DNA of 36,072 bases from Phenylobacterium sp. Lineage in GTDB: Bacteria; Pseudomonadota; Alphaproteobacteria; Caulobacterales; Caulobacteraceae. This document shows, in pieces, positions 22,171 through 30,171 of the stretch (position 1 is the stretch's first letter; each line of letters begins with the position of its first letter). The translations under genes were made by a program, and so were the position numbers. The notes under the pieces are model-generated. The model saw only the letters and a list, made by a program, of their open reading frames with translations. It ran no database searches and was not told the origin of the DNA. The stretch spans positions 1 to 36,072 of the forward strand of contig NZ_JAEUMO010000252.1 of assembly GCF_016793285.1 (NCBI RefSeq). Direction: 5' to 3'.

Positions 22171-22896
22171 CTACTTCTTCGCGGGAGCGACCGGCGAGGC
22201 CGCGGCGGCCGGAGCGACCGGGCCTTGTCCGGCGGCGCCCTGGGTGGCCGGCGCAGCCGCCGTCGTGGTGGGCGCGCCTTCGGCCGCGGCCGGGGCCGCA
22301 GCGCCTTCCGCCGCCGGAGCGGCCGCCGCCGCGGCGCCGGGAGCGCGCGACGGATCGGGCGCGGGCACGGCGAGCGTGCCGCCCTGCGCCTTCAGGTAGG
22401 CGATCAGGTTGATGCGGTCTTCGGGCTTCTTGATGCCGACGAAGGTCATCTTGGTGCCGGCGATGTACTTCTGCGGGCCCTTGATGAACTCGTAGAGGTG
22501 GTCGTAGTCCCACTGCGGCTGCTTGCCGCCGAAGTCGGTCATGCCGGTCGAGTAGGCGAAGCCGCCGTGCGTGCCGGGCTTGCGGCCGACGACGCCCCAC
22601 AGGTCGGGGCCGGTGCCGTTGGGGCCGCCCTCCTGGATCGAGTGGCAGGACTTGCACTTGGCGAAGGAGGCCTCGCCCGCCGCGACGTTGGCGGCCGGAA
22701 GGACCGTGCCCCAGTCGGGCGGCGTGTCGGCCGCGGCGGCTTCGCCGCCGCCGCCTTCGGCGACCTCGACCACGTAGCCCGGCTTGGCGGGATGCTCGGG
22801 CGCGAACACGCCCGCCGACAGCTCGCGGAGGCCGACGATGGCGAGGCCCGTCGCCAGCACCGCGCCGAAGATCTTGTTGAACGTCAGGTCGCTCAT
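22171..22896 (-). CDS. Membrane-anchored cytochrome c family protein
   Basis: This is a 241-aa c-type cytochrome of the CycM/cytochrome c552 type. An N-terminal uncleaved anchor (FNKIFGAVLATGLAIVGLREL) is followed by an acidic/Gly linker and a class I cytochrome domain (about residues 60-170), with the haem site CKSCH and the axial Met in IAGTKMTFVG. It probably carries electrons between the bc1 complex and a terminal oxidase in the periplasm. The last 60 or so residues are an Ala/Pro-rich low-complexity tail that short family members lack. Start: ATG at 22,896 after AGGGGAC. It is divergent from kdsB. Confidence 0.92.
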   Translation of the reverse strand: MSDLTFNKIFGAVLATGLAIVGLRELSAGVFAPEHPAKPGYVVEVAEGGGGEAAAADTPPDWGTVLPAANVAAGEASFAKCKSCHSIQEGGPNGTGPDLWGVVGRKPGTHGGFAYSTGMTDFGGKQPQWDYDHLYEFIKGPQKYIAGTKMTFVGIKKPEDRINLIAYLKAQGGTLAVPAPDPSRAPGAAAAAAPAAEGAAAPAAAEGAPTTTAAAPATQGAAGQGPVAPAAAASPVAPAKK

Positions 22897-23021
22897 AGTC
22901 CCCTGGTCACGCCTCTCAAACGGCCGCGGCGCCAAGTCCGCGAACGCGCGGGAATCCCGCCCCTTATTGCGTGCGGCTCTCTTACACGCTACCGGCGCTC
23001 GCGCAACCTCCAGACCGCCCG

Positions 23022-23759
23022 ATGAACCCGATCGTCCTCATCCCCGCGCGCATGGCCGCGACCCGCCTGCCGGGGAAGCCTCTGGCGGACATCGGCGGCG
23101 TGCCGATGATCGTGCGCGTGCTGCGCCAGGCCGAGGCGGCCGACGTGGGCCCCGTCGCCGTGGCGGCGGGCGACCCCGAGATCGTGGCGGCCGTCGAGGC
23201 GGCCGGCGGCCGGGCGGTGCTGACCGACCCCGCCCTGCCCTCGGGCAGCGACCGGATCCTGGCGGCGCTGGCCGTGCTGGATCACGAGGCGCGGCACGAC
23301 GTGGTCATCAACCTGCAGGGCGACATGCCGTTCGTCTCGCCCTCGGTGCTGCTGGACTGCGGCGCGCTGCTGGCCACCCACGCGAGCTGCGACATCGCCA
23401 CCGTCGTGGCCCCGGAGGGCGCGGCCGCGGACCGCGCCAACCCCGATGTCGTGAAGGCGGTGCTCGCCATGGAGGCCGACGGACGCAGCGGCCGGGCGCT
23501 CTATTTCACCCGCTCGACGCTGTACGGCGAGGCGCCCGTGTGGCGGCACATCGGCATCTACGGCTACCGGCGCATCGCGCTGCAAAGGTTCAACGCCGCC
23601 ACGCCGTCGCCGCTGGAGCAGCGCGAGAAGCTGGAGCAGTTGCGCGCCATGGAGCTCGGGCTGTCGATCTGGGCGGCCGTGGCCGAGGCCGCCCCCATTT
23701 CCGTGGACAGTCCCGCCGATCTCGAGCGGGCGCGTGAGTATGCAAGGACGCAGGCATGA
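23022..23759 (+). CDS. kdsB: 3-deoxy-manno-octulosonate cytidylyltransferase
   Basis: KdsB activates Kdo with CTP to give CMP-Kdo for lipopolysaccharide core synthesis. The 245-aa length is usual. The nucleotide-binding N-terminus IPARMAATRLPGKPLADIGG, the LPSGSDRILAAL segment, and VINLQGDMPFV with the metal-binding Asp are all present, as is HIGIYGYRRIAL. The ATG at 23,022 is the natural start. The gene overlaps pheA by 4 bp (ATGA), so the two are translated from one message. Confidence 0.96.
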   Translation: MNPIVLIPARMAATRLPGKPLADIGGVPMIVRVLRQAEAADVGPVAVAAGDPEIVAAVEAAGGRAVLTDPALPSGSDRILAALAVLDHEARHDVVINLQGDMPFVSPSVLLDCGALLATHASCDIATVVAPEGAAADRANPDVVKAVLAMEADGRSGRALYFTRSTLYGEAPVWRHIGIYGYRRIALQRFNAATPSPLEQREKLEQLRAMELGLSIWAAVAEAAPISVDSPADLERAREYARTQA

Positions 23760-24613
23760 GCGGGGCTAGGACAGACGGGGGCCGCATCGCCTTCCAGGGC
23801 GAGCTGGGCGCCAACAGCCACGAAGCCTGCATGGCCGCGTTCCCCGAGATGGAGCCCGTGCCGCACGCGACCTTCGAGGAGGCGTTCGAGGCGATTCGCG
23901 GCGGCGACTGCCAGTTGGGCATGATCCCGGTCGAGAACTCGATCGCAGGCCGCGTGGCCGACGTCCATCACCTGCTGCCGTCGTCGGGGCTCAAGATCAT
24001 CGGCGAGCGGTTCAAGCCGATCCACTTCCAGCTCATGGCCAACCCGGGCGTGACGCTGGACCAGGTGAAGACCGCGGTGTCGATGCCCATCGCGCTGGGC
24101 CAGTGTCGCAGGACGCTCCGGCGGATGGGGCTCAAGACCGAGGCGACGGGCGACACGGCGGGCGCGGCGCGCGCGCTGGCCGAGACTCCGGACCCGACGC
24201 GCGCGGCGGTGTCGCCGGCGCTGGCGGCCGAGACCTACGGGCTCACGATCCTGGCCCGCGACATCGAGGACGAGCACCACAACACCACCCGCTTCCTCGT
24301 GATGACGGCGGACGCGAACCCGAAGCCGCCGCCGTTCACCGCGCCCTGCGTGACCAGCTTCATCTTCCGGGTGAAGAACCTGCCGGCGGCGCTCTACAAG
24401 GCGCTGGGCGGGTTCGCGACCAACGGCGTCAACATGACCAAGCTCGAGAGCTACATGGAGAACGGCGCCTTCACGGCCACCTTCTTCTACGCCGAGGTCG
24501 ACGGACGCCCCGAGGACATCGGCCTGGCCCGCGCCTTCGAGGAGCTGGCCTATTTCTGCGAGAAGTTCGAGATCCTGGGCGTCTATCCCGCCGACCCGTT
24601 CCGCAGCCGCTGA
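23756..24613 (+). CDS. pheA: Prephenate dehydratase
   Basis: This 285-aa monofunctional prephenate dehydratase converts prephenate to phenylpyruvate in phenylalanine synthesis. The catalytic domain (about residues 8-185) has IAFQGELGANSHEA, GMIPVENSIAGRVADVHHLL and the essential Thr-Arg-Phe motif in HHNTTRFLVM. A C-terminal ACT domain (about 200-280) follows, with GVNMTKLESYMENGAFTATF for phenylalanine feedback (LESY where many homologues have ESRP). There is no chorismate mutase domain. It overlaps kdsB by 4 bp. Confidence 0.96.
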   Translation: MSGARTDGGRIAFQGELGANSHEACMAAFPEMEPVPHATFEEAFEAIRGGDCQLGMIPVENSIAGRVADVHHLLPSSGLKIIGERFKPIHFQLMANPGVTLDQVKTAVSMPIALGQCRRTLRRMGLKTEATGDTAGAARALAETPDPTRAAVSPALAAETYGLTILARDIEDEHHNTTRFLVMTADANPKPPPFTAPCVTSFIFRVKNLPAALYKALGGFATNGVNMTKLESYMENGAFTATFFYAEVDGRPEDIGLARAFEELAYFCEKFEILGVYPADPFRSR

Positions 24614-24944
24614 GCGGCGGGCGGGAACCATCTTCCCACCGTGCAGGTTATCGGTCTGAAGCGCGGCTCCGGTCGCGCACACCTCGGCTGACCGGAGGGT
24701 CGGCGCGGGGCATTTACTCATGTTCGGAAAGATTTCGCGGGCGAATGTTCAGCATTCGCCTGTACGTTGTCTGAGAACACGCCTGGAGCGTGTGTGTAAT
24801 TCACCCAACAGATGAATCGAATACCTCACTCTACCGTGCGTAGTAGCGTGGCCGTGCGCATTCCTTCTAGGGCTGGGGCAGGCTGTCAGTTGGGGGTGTG
24901 CGTGCAGTCCTGAGAGTTTCCCGCAACGACTTCGGAGCACGCAT
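24614..24944. promoter_or_regulatory. Intergenic region before the first PEPxxWA-CTERM gene
   Basis: This 331-bp gap holds no ORF with coding character. Two inverted repeats stand out: GGCGAATG (24,740-24,747) / CATTCGCC (24,753-24,760) with a 5-nt loop, and ACACGC (24,777-24,782) / GCGTGT (24,788-24,793). The part from 24,715 to 24,930 is clearly less GC-rich than the flanks, as expected for a promoter region. CTTCGGAG (24,930-24,937) is the likely ribosome-binding site. Confidence 0.5.
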
Positions 24945-25604
24945 ATGAAGACCGGACTACTCGCCGCGGCCTGCGCCGCCGGCCTCGTCCTGGGCGGCAG
25001 CGCCGCCCAGGCCCTGACCATCATCGACTTCGAGGGCGAGACCCTCGGCGCTCAGGCCGACGGCTACGCCGTCACGGGCTTCGAGGAGCTGGTGTTCACC
25101 ACCGAACTCGGCTCGGGTCTCGCGCTCTACAGCGGGACCGAGAGCGACGGCGTCTCGCTGCTCGCGCAGAACGACACCAACGGCAACTTCATCCGCGGGA
25201 CGTTCACCGACGGACTGCACTCGTTCCTCAGCCTGACGTTCGGCAACGACGACCCGAACTTCCTCACCGCGGGCGACCAGGCGGTGCTGACGGTGTTCAA
25301 GGCCGGGACCATGGTCGGCCAGACCATCCTGATGCTGACGGGCCCGAACGACCTGATGGACCAGACCATCGGCTTCCAGTTCGCGCAGTTCGACAGTTGG
25401 AGCTTTGCCTACACGAACGCGGCCGGGGTCCCTTCGACCGGCGGCGCCGGCGCCAACGTCGGACTGATCGAGGTGATCGACAACATCACCTACGACACCC
25501 TGGCGACGGGGGTTCCCGAGCCGGCGGCCTGGGCGATGATGATCCTGGGCTTCGGCGGCGTCGGGGCGATGGCGCGGCAGCGCCGCAGGCTGGTCGCGGC
25601 CTGA
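24945..25604 (+). CDS. PEPxxWA-CTERM sorting domain protein
   Basis: This 219-aa exported protein has a signal peptide (MKTGLLAAACAAGLVLGGSAAQA), a beta-rich body with IDFEGETLG at its start, and a C-terminal tripartite sorting signal: VPEPAAW, the hydrophobic segment AMMILGFGGVGAM, and the basic RQRRR end. PEP-CTERM proteins are cut and transferred to the cell surface by an exosortase; none is encoded in this window. The body has no catalytic motif I can name. It is probably a surface or extracellular matrix protein. Confidence 0.9.
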   Translation: MKTGLLAAACAAGLVLGGSAAQALTIIDFEGETLGAQADGYAVTGFEELVFTTELGSGLALYSGTESDGVSLLAQNDTNGNFIRGTFTDGLHSFLSLTFGNDDPNFLTAGDQAVLTVFKAGTMVGQTILMLTGPNDLMDQTIGFQFAQFDSWSFAYTNAAGVPSTGGAGANVGLIEVIDNITYDTLATGVPEPAAWAMMILGFGGVGAMARQRRRLVAA

Positions 25605-25652
25605 GCGGGCGCAGGCCGGCGTCGCTGCGGCGGCGTCGGCCCTGCCCGACCC

Positions 25653-26597
25653 TCAGCCTTCCTCGAAGGCCCAGGCCTTGATGAGCTGGTGGGCGATGGC
25701 CATCGGCTGCGGGCAGAAGGTGTCGGCGTACTCGCCGCGCACCAGCGCGCGCGCTTCCTCGCGGGAGAACCAGCGCACCTCCGACAGTTCGGTCTGGTCG
25801 GGCCGCGCGTCCTCGTCCTCGACCTCGGCGATCAGGCCGATCATCAGCGACGACGGATAGGGCCAGGGCTGGGTCGAGTGGTAGCGGACCGAGACGGTCT
25901 TCAGGCCCGCCTCCTCCGCAAGCTCGCGGGCGCAGGCCTCCTCGATCGACTCGCCGGGCTCCAGGAAGCCGGCCAGCGCCGAGAACATGCCCTTGGGCCA
26001 GATCTCCTGGCGGCCGACCATGCAGCGGTCGCCGTGGACGGCCAGCATGATCACCACCGGGTCGGTGCGCGGGAAGTGCTCGGCCTCGCAGGCGGGACAC
26101 CTGCGCTTCCAGCCGCCGTCCATCGCTTCGGACGGCTGGCCGCAGCTCGCGCAGTACTGGTGGCGGCGGCGCCATTCGAACATCTGCTTGGCCGTGGCCA
26201 GGATCGCGGCGTCGGTCTGCGGCAGCCTGAGCGCGATCTGGCGCAGGTCCATGAACTCGCCCAGGCCCTGCAGCGGCCCCAGGGCCGGGTCGGACGTGCC
26301 CTCCATGTCGACGGCGAAGACGGCGGTGTCCTTCCACAGGCCCATGAACAGCAGACGCTCGGGCCCGCCCGACAGCTCGTCGACCATCTTCGAGGGCAGG
26401 TAGGCGATCTGGACGCCGCCTTCGCCGCCTTTTCCACCTGCGGTCTTCTCGACCAGGGGCTTGCCGTTCCAGATGGCGAGGCCCAGCGAGTCGGACGAGG
26501 CGAGCTGGCCGGCGAGCCAGTCGGCGTCGGTCCGGCGGTCGGACGCCCGGTCGAGCGGGTTCCCGGCGAAGGTGTTCTGGAAGAAGGAAAGGGCCAT
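25653..26597 (-). CDS. nudC: NAD(+) diphosphatase / NADH pyrophosphatase
   Basis: This 314-aa Nudix hydrolase cleaves NAD(H) to NMN(H) and AMP and can remove NAD caps from RNA. A four-Cys zinc ribbon (Cys149, 152, 167, 170) precedes the Nudix box GFLEPGESIEEACARELAEEAG (residues 210-231, written here in full form G-x5-E-x7-R-E-x2-E-E-x-G). The NADH-specific array is present as TQPWPYPSS, where SQPWPFPxS is usual. The N-terminal domain is also of NudC type. The start at 26,597 follows AAGGAAAGGGCC. Confidence 0.95.
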   Translation of the reverse strand: MALSFFQNTFAGNPLDRASDRRTDADWLAGQLASSDSLGLAIWNGKPLVEKTAGGKGGEGGVQIAYLPSKMVDELSGGPERLLFMGLWKDTAVFAVDMEGTSDPALGPLQGLGEFMDLRQIALRLPQTDAAILATAKQMFEWRRRHQYCASCGQPSEAMDGGWKRRCPACEAEHFPRTDPVVIMLAVHGDRCMVGRQEIWPKGMFSALAGFLEPGESIEEACARELAEEAGLKTVSVRYHSTQPWPYPSSLMIGLIAEVEDEDARPDQTELSEVRWFSREEARALVRGEYADTFCPQPMAIAHQLIKAWAFEEG

Positions 26598-26764
26598 GGG
26601 GCGCTATCTACGGGGCTCAGGGCTGCGGCAGCAACACGTCTTGGCCGTAAGGCGGATTCGGACGACCGCCGCGCGGCGTCGCCCGGAGCCTCTGGTCAAA
26701 CGCCTGTTCGTCCGCCACATGTTTCGGCAAGGGTCCCCATTCCGCGCCCAGCAGGAGTCTCCGC

Positions 26765-27646
26765 ATGGCCGACGACGCCGCGAAACCGCCGCCCAACCAC
26801 CCCGCCGACTACACGCCGCCGAAGGTCTGGGCCTGGAACAAGGACAACGGCGGCCGCTTCGCCAACATCAACCGGCCGATCGCGGGCCCGACCCACGACA
26901 AGGTCCTGCCGCTCGGCGAGCACCCGTTCCAGCTCTACTCGCTGGGCACGCCCAACGGGGTGAAGGTGACGGTGATGCTGGAGGAGCTGCTGGCAGCCGG
27001 CCACAAGGGCGCCGAGTACGACGCGTGGATGATCAACATCGGGAGCGGCGACCAGTTCGGCTCGGGCTTCGTGGAGCTCAACCCGAACTCCAAGATCCCG
27101 GCGCTGCTCGACAGGTCTGACCCGGCCAAGCCGTTCCGTGTGTTCGAATCCGGCGCGATCCTGCTGCACCTGGCCGAGAAGTTCGGCGCCTTCCTGCCGA
27201 CCGAGCCGGCGGCCCGCGCCGAGGTGATGTCGTGGGTGATGTGGCTGATGGGCTCGGCGCCGTACCTCGGCGGCGGCTTCGGCCACTTCTACGCCTACGC
27301 GCCGTTCAAGATCGAATACGCCATCGACCGCTTCGCCATGGAGGCCAAGCGCCAGCTCGACGTGCTGGACCGCCGCCTGGGCGAGGTCGAGTACCTGGGC
27401 GGCGGCGACTACACGATCGCCGACATGATGGTGTGGCCCTGGTACGGCCTGCTGGCCAAGGGCGGCGCCTACGAGGCCGGCGAGTTCCTGGACACCCAGA
27501 GCTACAAGAACGTCCAGCGCTGGACCGACCAGATCGGCGCACGGCCGGCGGTGAAGCGCGGCCGGGTCATCAACCGCGCGCTGCCCGAGCGCCACTCGGC
27601 GGCCGACATCGACAGGTTCCTGGCCGAACAGGACGCGAAGAAATAG
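26765..27646 (+). CDS. yghU: Glutathione-dependent disulfide-bond oxidoreductase
   Basis: This 293-aa protein is a GST-fold enzyme of the YghU/YfcG group, which reduces organic disulfides or hydroperoxides with glutathione. The long N-terminal extension (PPKVWAWNKDNGGRFANINRP) is characteristic. The thioredoxin-like domain begins around FQLYSLGTPNGVKVTVMLEEL, with the TPNG active-site region, then ELNPNSKIPAL and FESGAILLHLAEKFG, including the Glu-Ser glutathione site. The C-terminal helical domain contains YTIADMMVWPWYG. An AGGAG site precedes the ATG. It is divergent from nudC by 167 bp. Confidence 0.95.
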   Translation: MADDAAKPPPNHPADYTPPKVWAWNKDNGGRFANINRPIAGPTHDKVLPLGEHPFQLYSLGTPNGVKVTVMLEELLAAGHKGAEYDAWMINIGSGDQFGSGFVELNPNSKIPALLDRSDPAKPFRVFESGAILLHLAEKFGAFLPTEPAARAEVMSWVMWLMGSAPYLGGGFGHFYAYAPFKIEYAIDRFAMEAKRQLDVLDRRLGEVEYLGGGDYTIADMMVWPWYGLLAKGGAYEAGEFLDTQSYKNVQRWTDQIGARPAVKRGRVINRALPERHSAADIDRFLAEQDAKK

Positions 27647-27660
27647 GGACCACGAAGGCG

Positions 27661-27720
27661 GGCCGCTTCGCACGCCGCGAAGCGGCGCCTTCCAGATTCG
27701 ATGAACCGCGGAATGCGAGA
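27661..27720 (-). repeat. Half copy of family 2 repeat
   Basis: Read on the minus strand, this reproduces the right arm and tail of the element at 3,521-3,636: ATTCCGCGGTTCAT, then GAATC-GGAAGGCGCCGC and GCGG blocks in the same order. The matching left arm is missing, so this is a truncated or decayed copy. It lies in the 129-bp gap between yghU and the short-chain dehydrogenase gene. Confidence 0.7.
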
Positions 27721-27775
27721 TGACTGAGCTTCCGCTCGCGCGGCGGCTCGAAGAAGAACGCTCGGGGAGAACGTC

Positions 27776-28540
27776 GTGGAACTGAAGGACAAGATCGTCG
27801 TCGTCACCGGCGCGGCGAGCGGGATCGGTCGCGCGCTCTGCGTGCGGTTCAAGGCCGAGGGCGCGAAGGCCATCGTCTGCGCCGACCGCGACGAGCCGGG
27901 CGCGAAGGCCACCGCGGAGATGGTGGGCGGCCGGGCCTTCCTGACCGACGTCTCGAAGGAAGCGGACATCCAGCGCCTCATCGAGACCGTCGAGGCCGAA
28001 GTGGGGCCCATCGACCTCTTCTGCTCGAACGCCGGCATCGGCATCGGCGGCGGGGCCGAGGCGCCCAACGACGGCTGGCAGAAGATCTGGGACATCAACG
28101 TCATGGCCCACGTCTGGGCCGCGCGGCATCTCGTGCCGCTGATGGCGGCGCGCGGCGGCGGCTATCTGCTCAACACGTCGTCGGCGGCGGGCCTGCTCAG
28201 CCAGATCGGCTCGGCGCCCTACGCGGTCACCAAGCACGCCGCCGTCGGGCTGGCGGAGTGGCTGGCGATCACCCACGGCGACCAGGGGATCAAGGTCTCG
28301 GTGCTGTGCCCGCAGGCGGTGAAGACGGCCATGACCGCGGGCAACCCCGACGGCGTGGCCTCCATCGACGGCATGATGGAGCCCGAGGTGCTGGCCGAGA
28401 GCGTGGTGCGGTCGATCGCCAAGGAGGAGTTCCTGGTCCTGCCGCACCCCGAGGTGCTGCAGTACATGCGCAACAAGACCAACGACTACGACCGCTGGAT
28501 CGGCGGCATGCGCAAGCTGAACCGGCGGTTCGCCGGCTAG
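27776..28540 (+). CDS. Short-chain dehydrogenase/reductase (SDR) family
   Basis: This 254-aa classical SDR has the NAD(P)-binding motif TGAASGIG (residues 11-18), CSNAGIG in place of NNAG, an active-site Ser in LLNTSSAAGLL, and the Y-x-x-x-K pair in APYAVTKHAAVG. ADRDE after strand 2 suggests NAD rather than NADP preference, since an acidic residue sits there. The GTG start at 27,776 follows CGGGGAGA. The substrate is not predictable. It ends 3 bp before the convergent secreted-protein gene. Confidence 0.92.
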   Translation: MELKDKIVVVTGAASGIGRALCVRFKAEGAKAIVCADRDEPGAKATAEMVGGRAFLTDVSKEADIQRLIETVEAEVGPIDLFCSNAGIGIGGGAEAPNDGWQKIWDINVMAHVWAARHLVPLMAARGGGYLLNTSSAAGLLSQIGSAPYAVTKHAAVGLAEWLAITHGDQGIKVSVLCPQAVKTAMTAGNPDGVASIDGMMEPEVLAESVVRSIAKEEFLVLPHPEVLQYMRNKTNDYDRWIGGMRKLNRRFAG

Positions 28541-28543
28541 GGC

Positions 28544-29698
28544 TCAGTCCGCGCCGGACCTGGCCTTGCCCTTGACCGGCGCGGCCTTGGCGGCGGCGGC
28601 TGCGGCCTCCGCCGCCGCCTTCGCGTCGGCCTCGGCCGCGGCTTCCTTCTCCTTCTGGCGGGCGCCGGCGAGGATGCCCGGCAGCGCGTAGTTGCCCTCG
28701 TGGCAGGCGTACTCGTAGACGCGGCCGTTCAGGGTGTTGAAGGTGTATTCGCCGCCCCAGGGCTTGTCCCACAGCTCCGGATCCTCGAGCTGGAAGCGGT
28801 AGACGATCCGGTCGGGCGCCACGCGGGTGAACCACTCGGTGACCTTCAGCGTCTTCCAAGAGCCCGCGAACTGCTGACTTTCGGGGATGTTGGTGGTCTC
28901 GACCACCAGGGTGTCGCCCTCGTAGCGGCCGATGGCGTCGCCCATGTAGGGCCGCATGCCGTCGGTGCGGTGCTGGTCGCTCAGCCGGATGATCCGCGCG
29001 TCGTGGATCAGCTCCACCTCGATGACCACGGAGTCGGGCGTCTGAACGATCTGATAGTTGTTGTTGTAGTAGCCGTTCGGCAGCATCGGCGGGCCGGTGT
29101 TGCGCCCGAAGCCGGTGATGCAGCGCTCGCCCGCCGAGCGGGTCTCGTAGCTGGTGTAGTCGTCGCGGAAGTTGCGGGGCGGCATGGGCGGCGCGCCCGC
29201 TTTGCGGCCGGGGATCAGGCCGTTGGCCGTGGTCAGGATCGAGGTGCGGTACTGGCCGTCGATCTGCACGAGCTTGGTGCCGGGATCGATCCAGAAGGTG
29301 TTGTAGCCGCCGGTGTCGCCGCCCGCGGCGGCGAAGTCGGGGCGGATCTCCAGGAGCTTGGCGTAGGAGGCCGTCTGCTCGGCGGTGAGCGCGGTGGCGC
29401 CCTCCCTGGTGGGCTCGTTGGCGGCCGAGAGCGCGTCGGTCCAGATCTTCTCGAAGGCCTTGCCCTCGTCGGGCGTCAGCGTGGGCTTGTTCGAAATGCG
29501 CGGGTTGCGGAAGAGCGGCGTCAGCGTCGCGTTCGACCAGTAGCCGGCGAGGTCGGGCTGGCCCATGGCGTTGCGGGGCGCCTTCCAGGCCTTGGCGGCG
29601 GCCGGCTTCGCGGCGGCGGGCTCGGCGGCTTGGACGGAGACGGCGAGACAGGCCGTGGCGAGGGCTGTCCCGAGCGCGAGCGCAGTCAGGCGGCGCAT
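28544..29698 (-). CDS. Secreted protein of unknown function
   Basis: This 384-aa protein has a signal peptide (MRRLTALALGTALATACLAVSVQA) and an Ala/Lys-rich linker. A conserved-looking body follows, with MGQPDLAGYWSNATLTPL, YNTFWIDPGTKL, NGYYNNNYQIVQTPDSVVIE and GRYEGDTLVVETTNI. The C-terminus is a charged Ala-rich tail (EKEAAAEADAKAAAEAAAAA). The GYWSN and EGDTLVVET blocks resemble a family of uncharacterised secreted proteins from Caulobacterales and sphingomonads, but I cannot name it. The GGGAGAAAT site before the ATG at 29,698 supports the start. Confidence 0.82.
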   Translation of the reverse strand: MRRLTALALGTALATACLAVSVQAAEPAAAKPAAAKAWKAPRNAMGQPDLAGYWSNATLTPLFRNPRISNKPTLTPDEGKAFEKIWTDALSAANEPTREGATALTAEQTASYAKLLEIRPDFAAAGGDTGGYNTFWIDPGTKLVQIDGQYRTSILTTANGLIPGRKAGAPPMPPRNFRDDYTSYETRSAGERCITGFGRNTGPPMLPNGYYNNNYQIVQTPDSVVIEVELIHDARIIRLSDQHRTDGMRPYMGDAIGRYEGDTLVVETTNIPESQQFAGSWKTLKVTEWFTRVAPDRIVYRFQLEDPELWDKPWGGEYTFNTLNGRVYEYACHEGNYALPGILAGARQKEKEAAAEADAKAAAEAAAAAAKAAPVKGKARSGAD

Positions 29699-29796
29699 TG
29701 GATTTCTCCCATGTCGGGGTCTCTGGCGGACCCTCGGCGCGAGAATACTACGACCGCGCGGATGACGTTAGGGAAGTGGAAGGCGGGAGCGGGCTG

Positions 29797-29822
29797 CTGC
29801 CGTTTCGGCAGAACTGTTCTGC
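29797..29822. promoter_or_regulatory. Overlapping palindromes upstream of the 30-aa ORF
   Basis: CTGCCG-TTT-CGGCAG (29,797-29,811) and GCAGAAC-T-GTTCTGC (29,808-29,822) overlap by four bases, so as RNA hairpins they exclude one another. The second is a perfect 15-bp dyad resembling a helix-turn-helix operator. The region is the 188-bp divergent gap before the 30-aa ORF. Confidence 0.45.
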
Positions 29823-29886
29823 AATCACGCTCAGTGCGGTGCGGGCGTCGGCGGCTTAACTTCCGGACCGAGAAGGAGCTACCCCC

Positions 29887-29979
29887 GTGACCACCGGCCT
29901 TTCCCTGATGACCCTCGGCTTCGCCATCGTGATGTCGATCCCGCTGTTCGGCCCCGCCCTGATGCGGGTCCTGGGTTAG
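29887..29979 (+). CDS. Possible 30-aa single-pass membrane protein
   Basis: A GTG start at 29,887, preceded at the correct distance by AAGGAG (29,873-29,878), opens a 30-codon frame. It reads MTTGLSLMTLGFAIVMSIPL followed by FGPALMRVLG. The peptide is almost wholly hydrophobic with a single predicted transmembrane helix and a short basic C-terminal end. The strong ribosome-binding site and the overlapping palindromes upstream argue that it is a real gene. No function can be given; small membrane peptides of this kind often modulate transporters or sensors. Confidence 0.6.
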   Translation: MTTGLSLMTLGFAIVMSIPLFGPALMRVLG

Positions 29980-30025
29980 GCGCACCAGCCTCGCCCCTTG
30001 CCCTCGGCGGTCCGATCCGCCATAT

Positions 30026-30132
30026 GCCGCCGCGGAGATCGGCGGCGGACGAGCGCCTCGCCAACCTGGTCAGGGCCGGAAGGCAGCAGCCACAACGAAT
30101 CACGCTTCGGGTTGTCGTTCGGTCTCCACCCG
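30026..30132 (+). ncRNA. ffs: Signal recognition particle RNA (4.5S type)
   Basis: The segment 30,066-30,095 carries the universal SRP domain IV core: CCTGGTCAGGGCCGGAAGGC and then AGCAGCC, including the GGAA tetraloop and both symmetric internal-loop sequences that bind Ffh. Flanking arms pair as expected: GACGAGCG (30,049-30,056) with CGCTTCGG (30,103-30,110), and GGAGATCG (30,034-30,041) with CGGTCTCC (30,120-30,127) allowing G-U. The ends are approximate. A GCTCC-TGC-GGAGC hairpin at 30,138-30,150 may aid termination. Its place about 3 kb from dnaX-ybaB-recR fits alphaproteobacterial gene order. Confidence 0.93.
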
Positions 30133-30171
30133 CCTTCGCTCCTGCGGAGCACACCCCGCAACGGATTGAAT

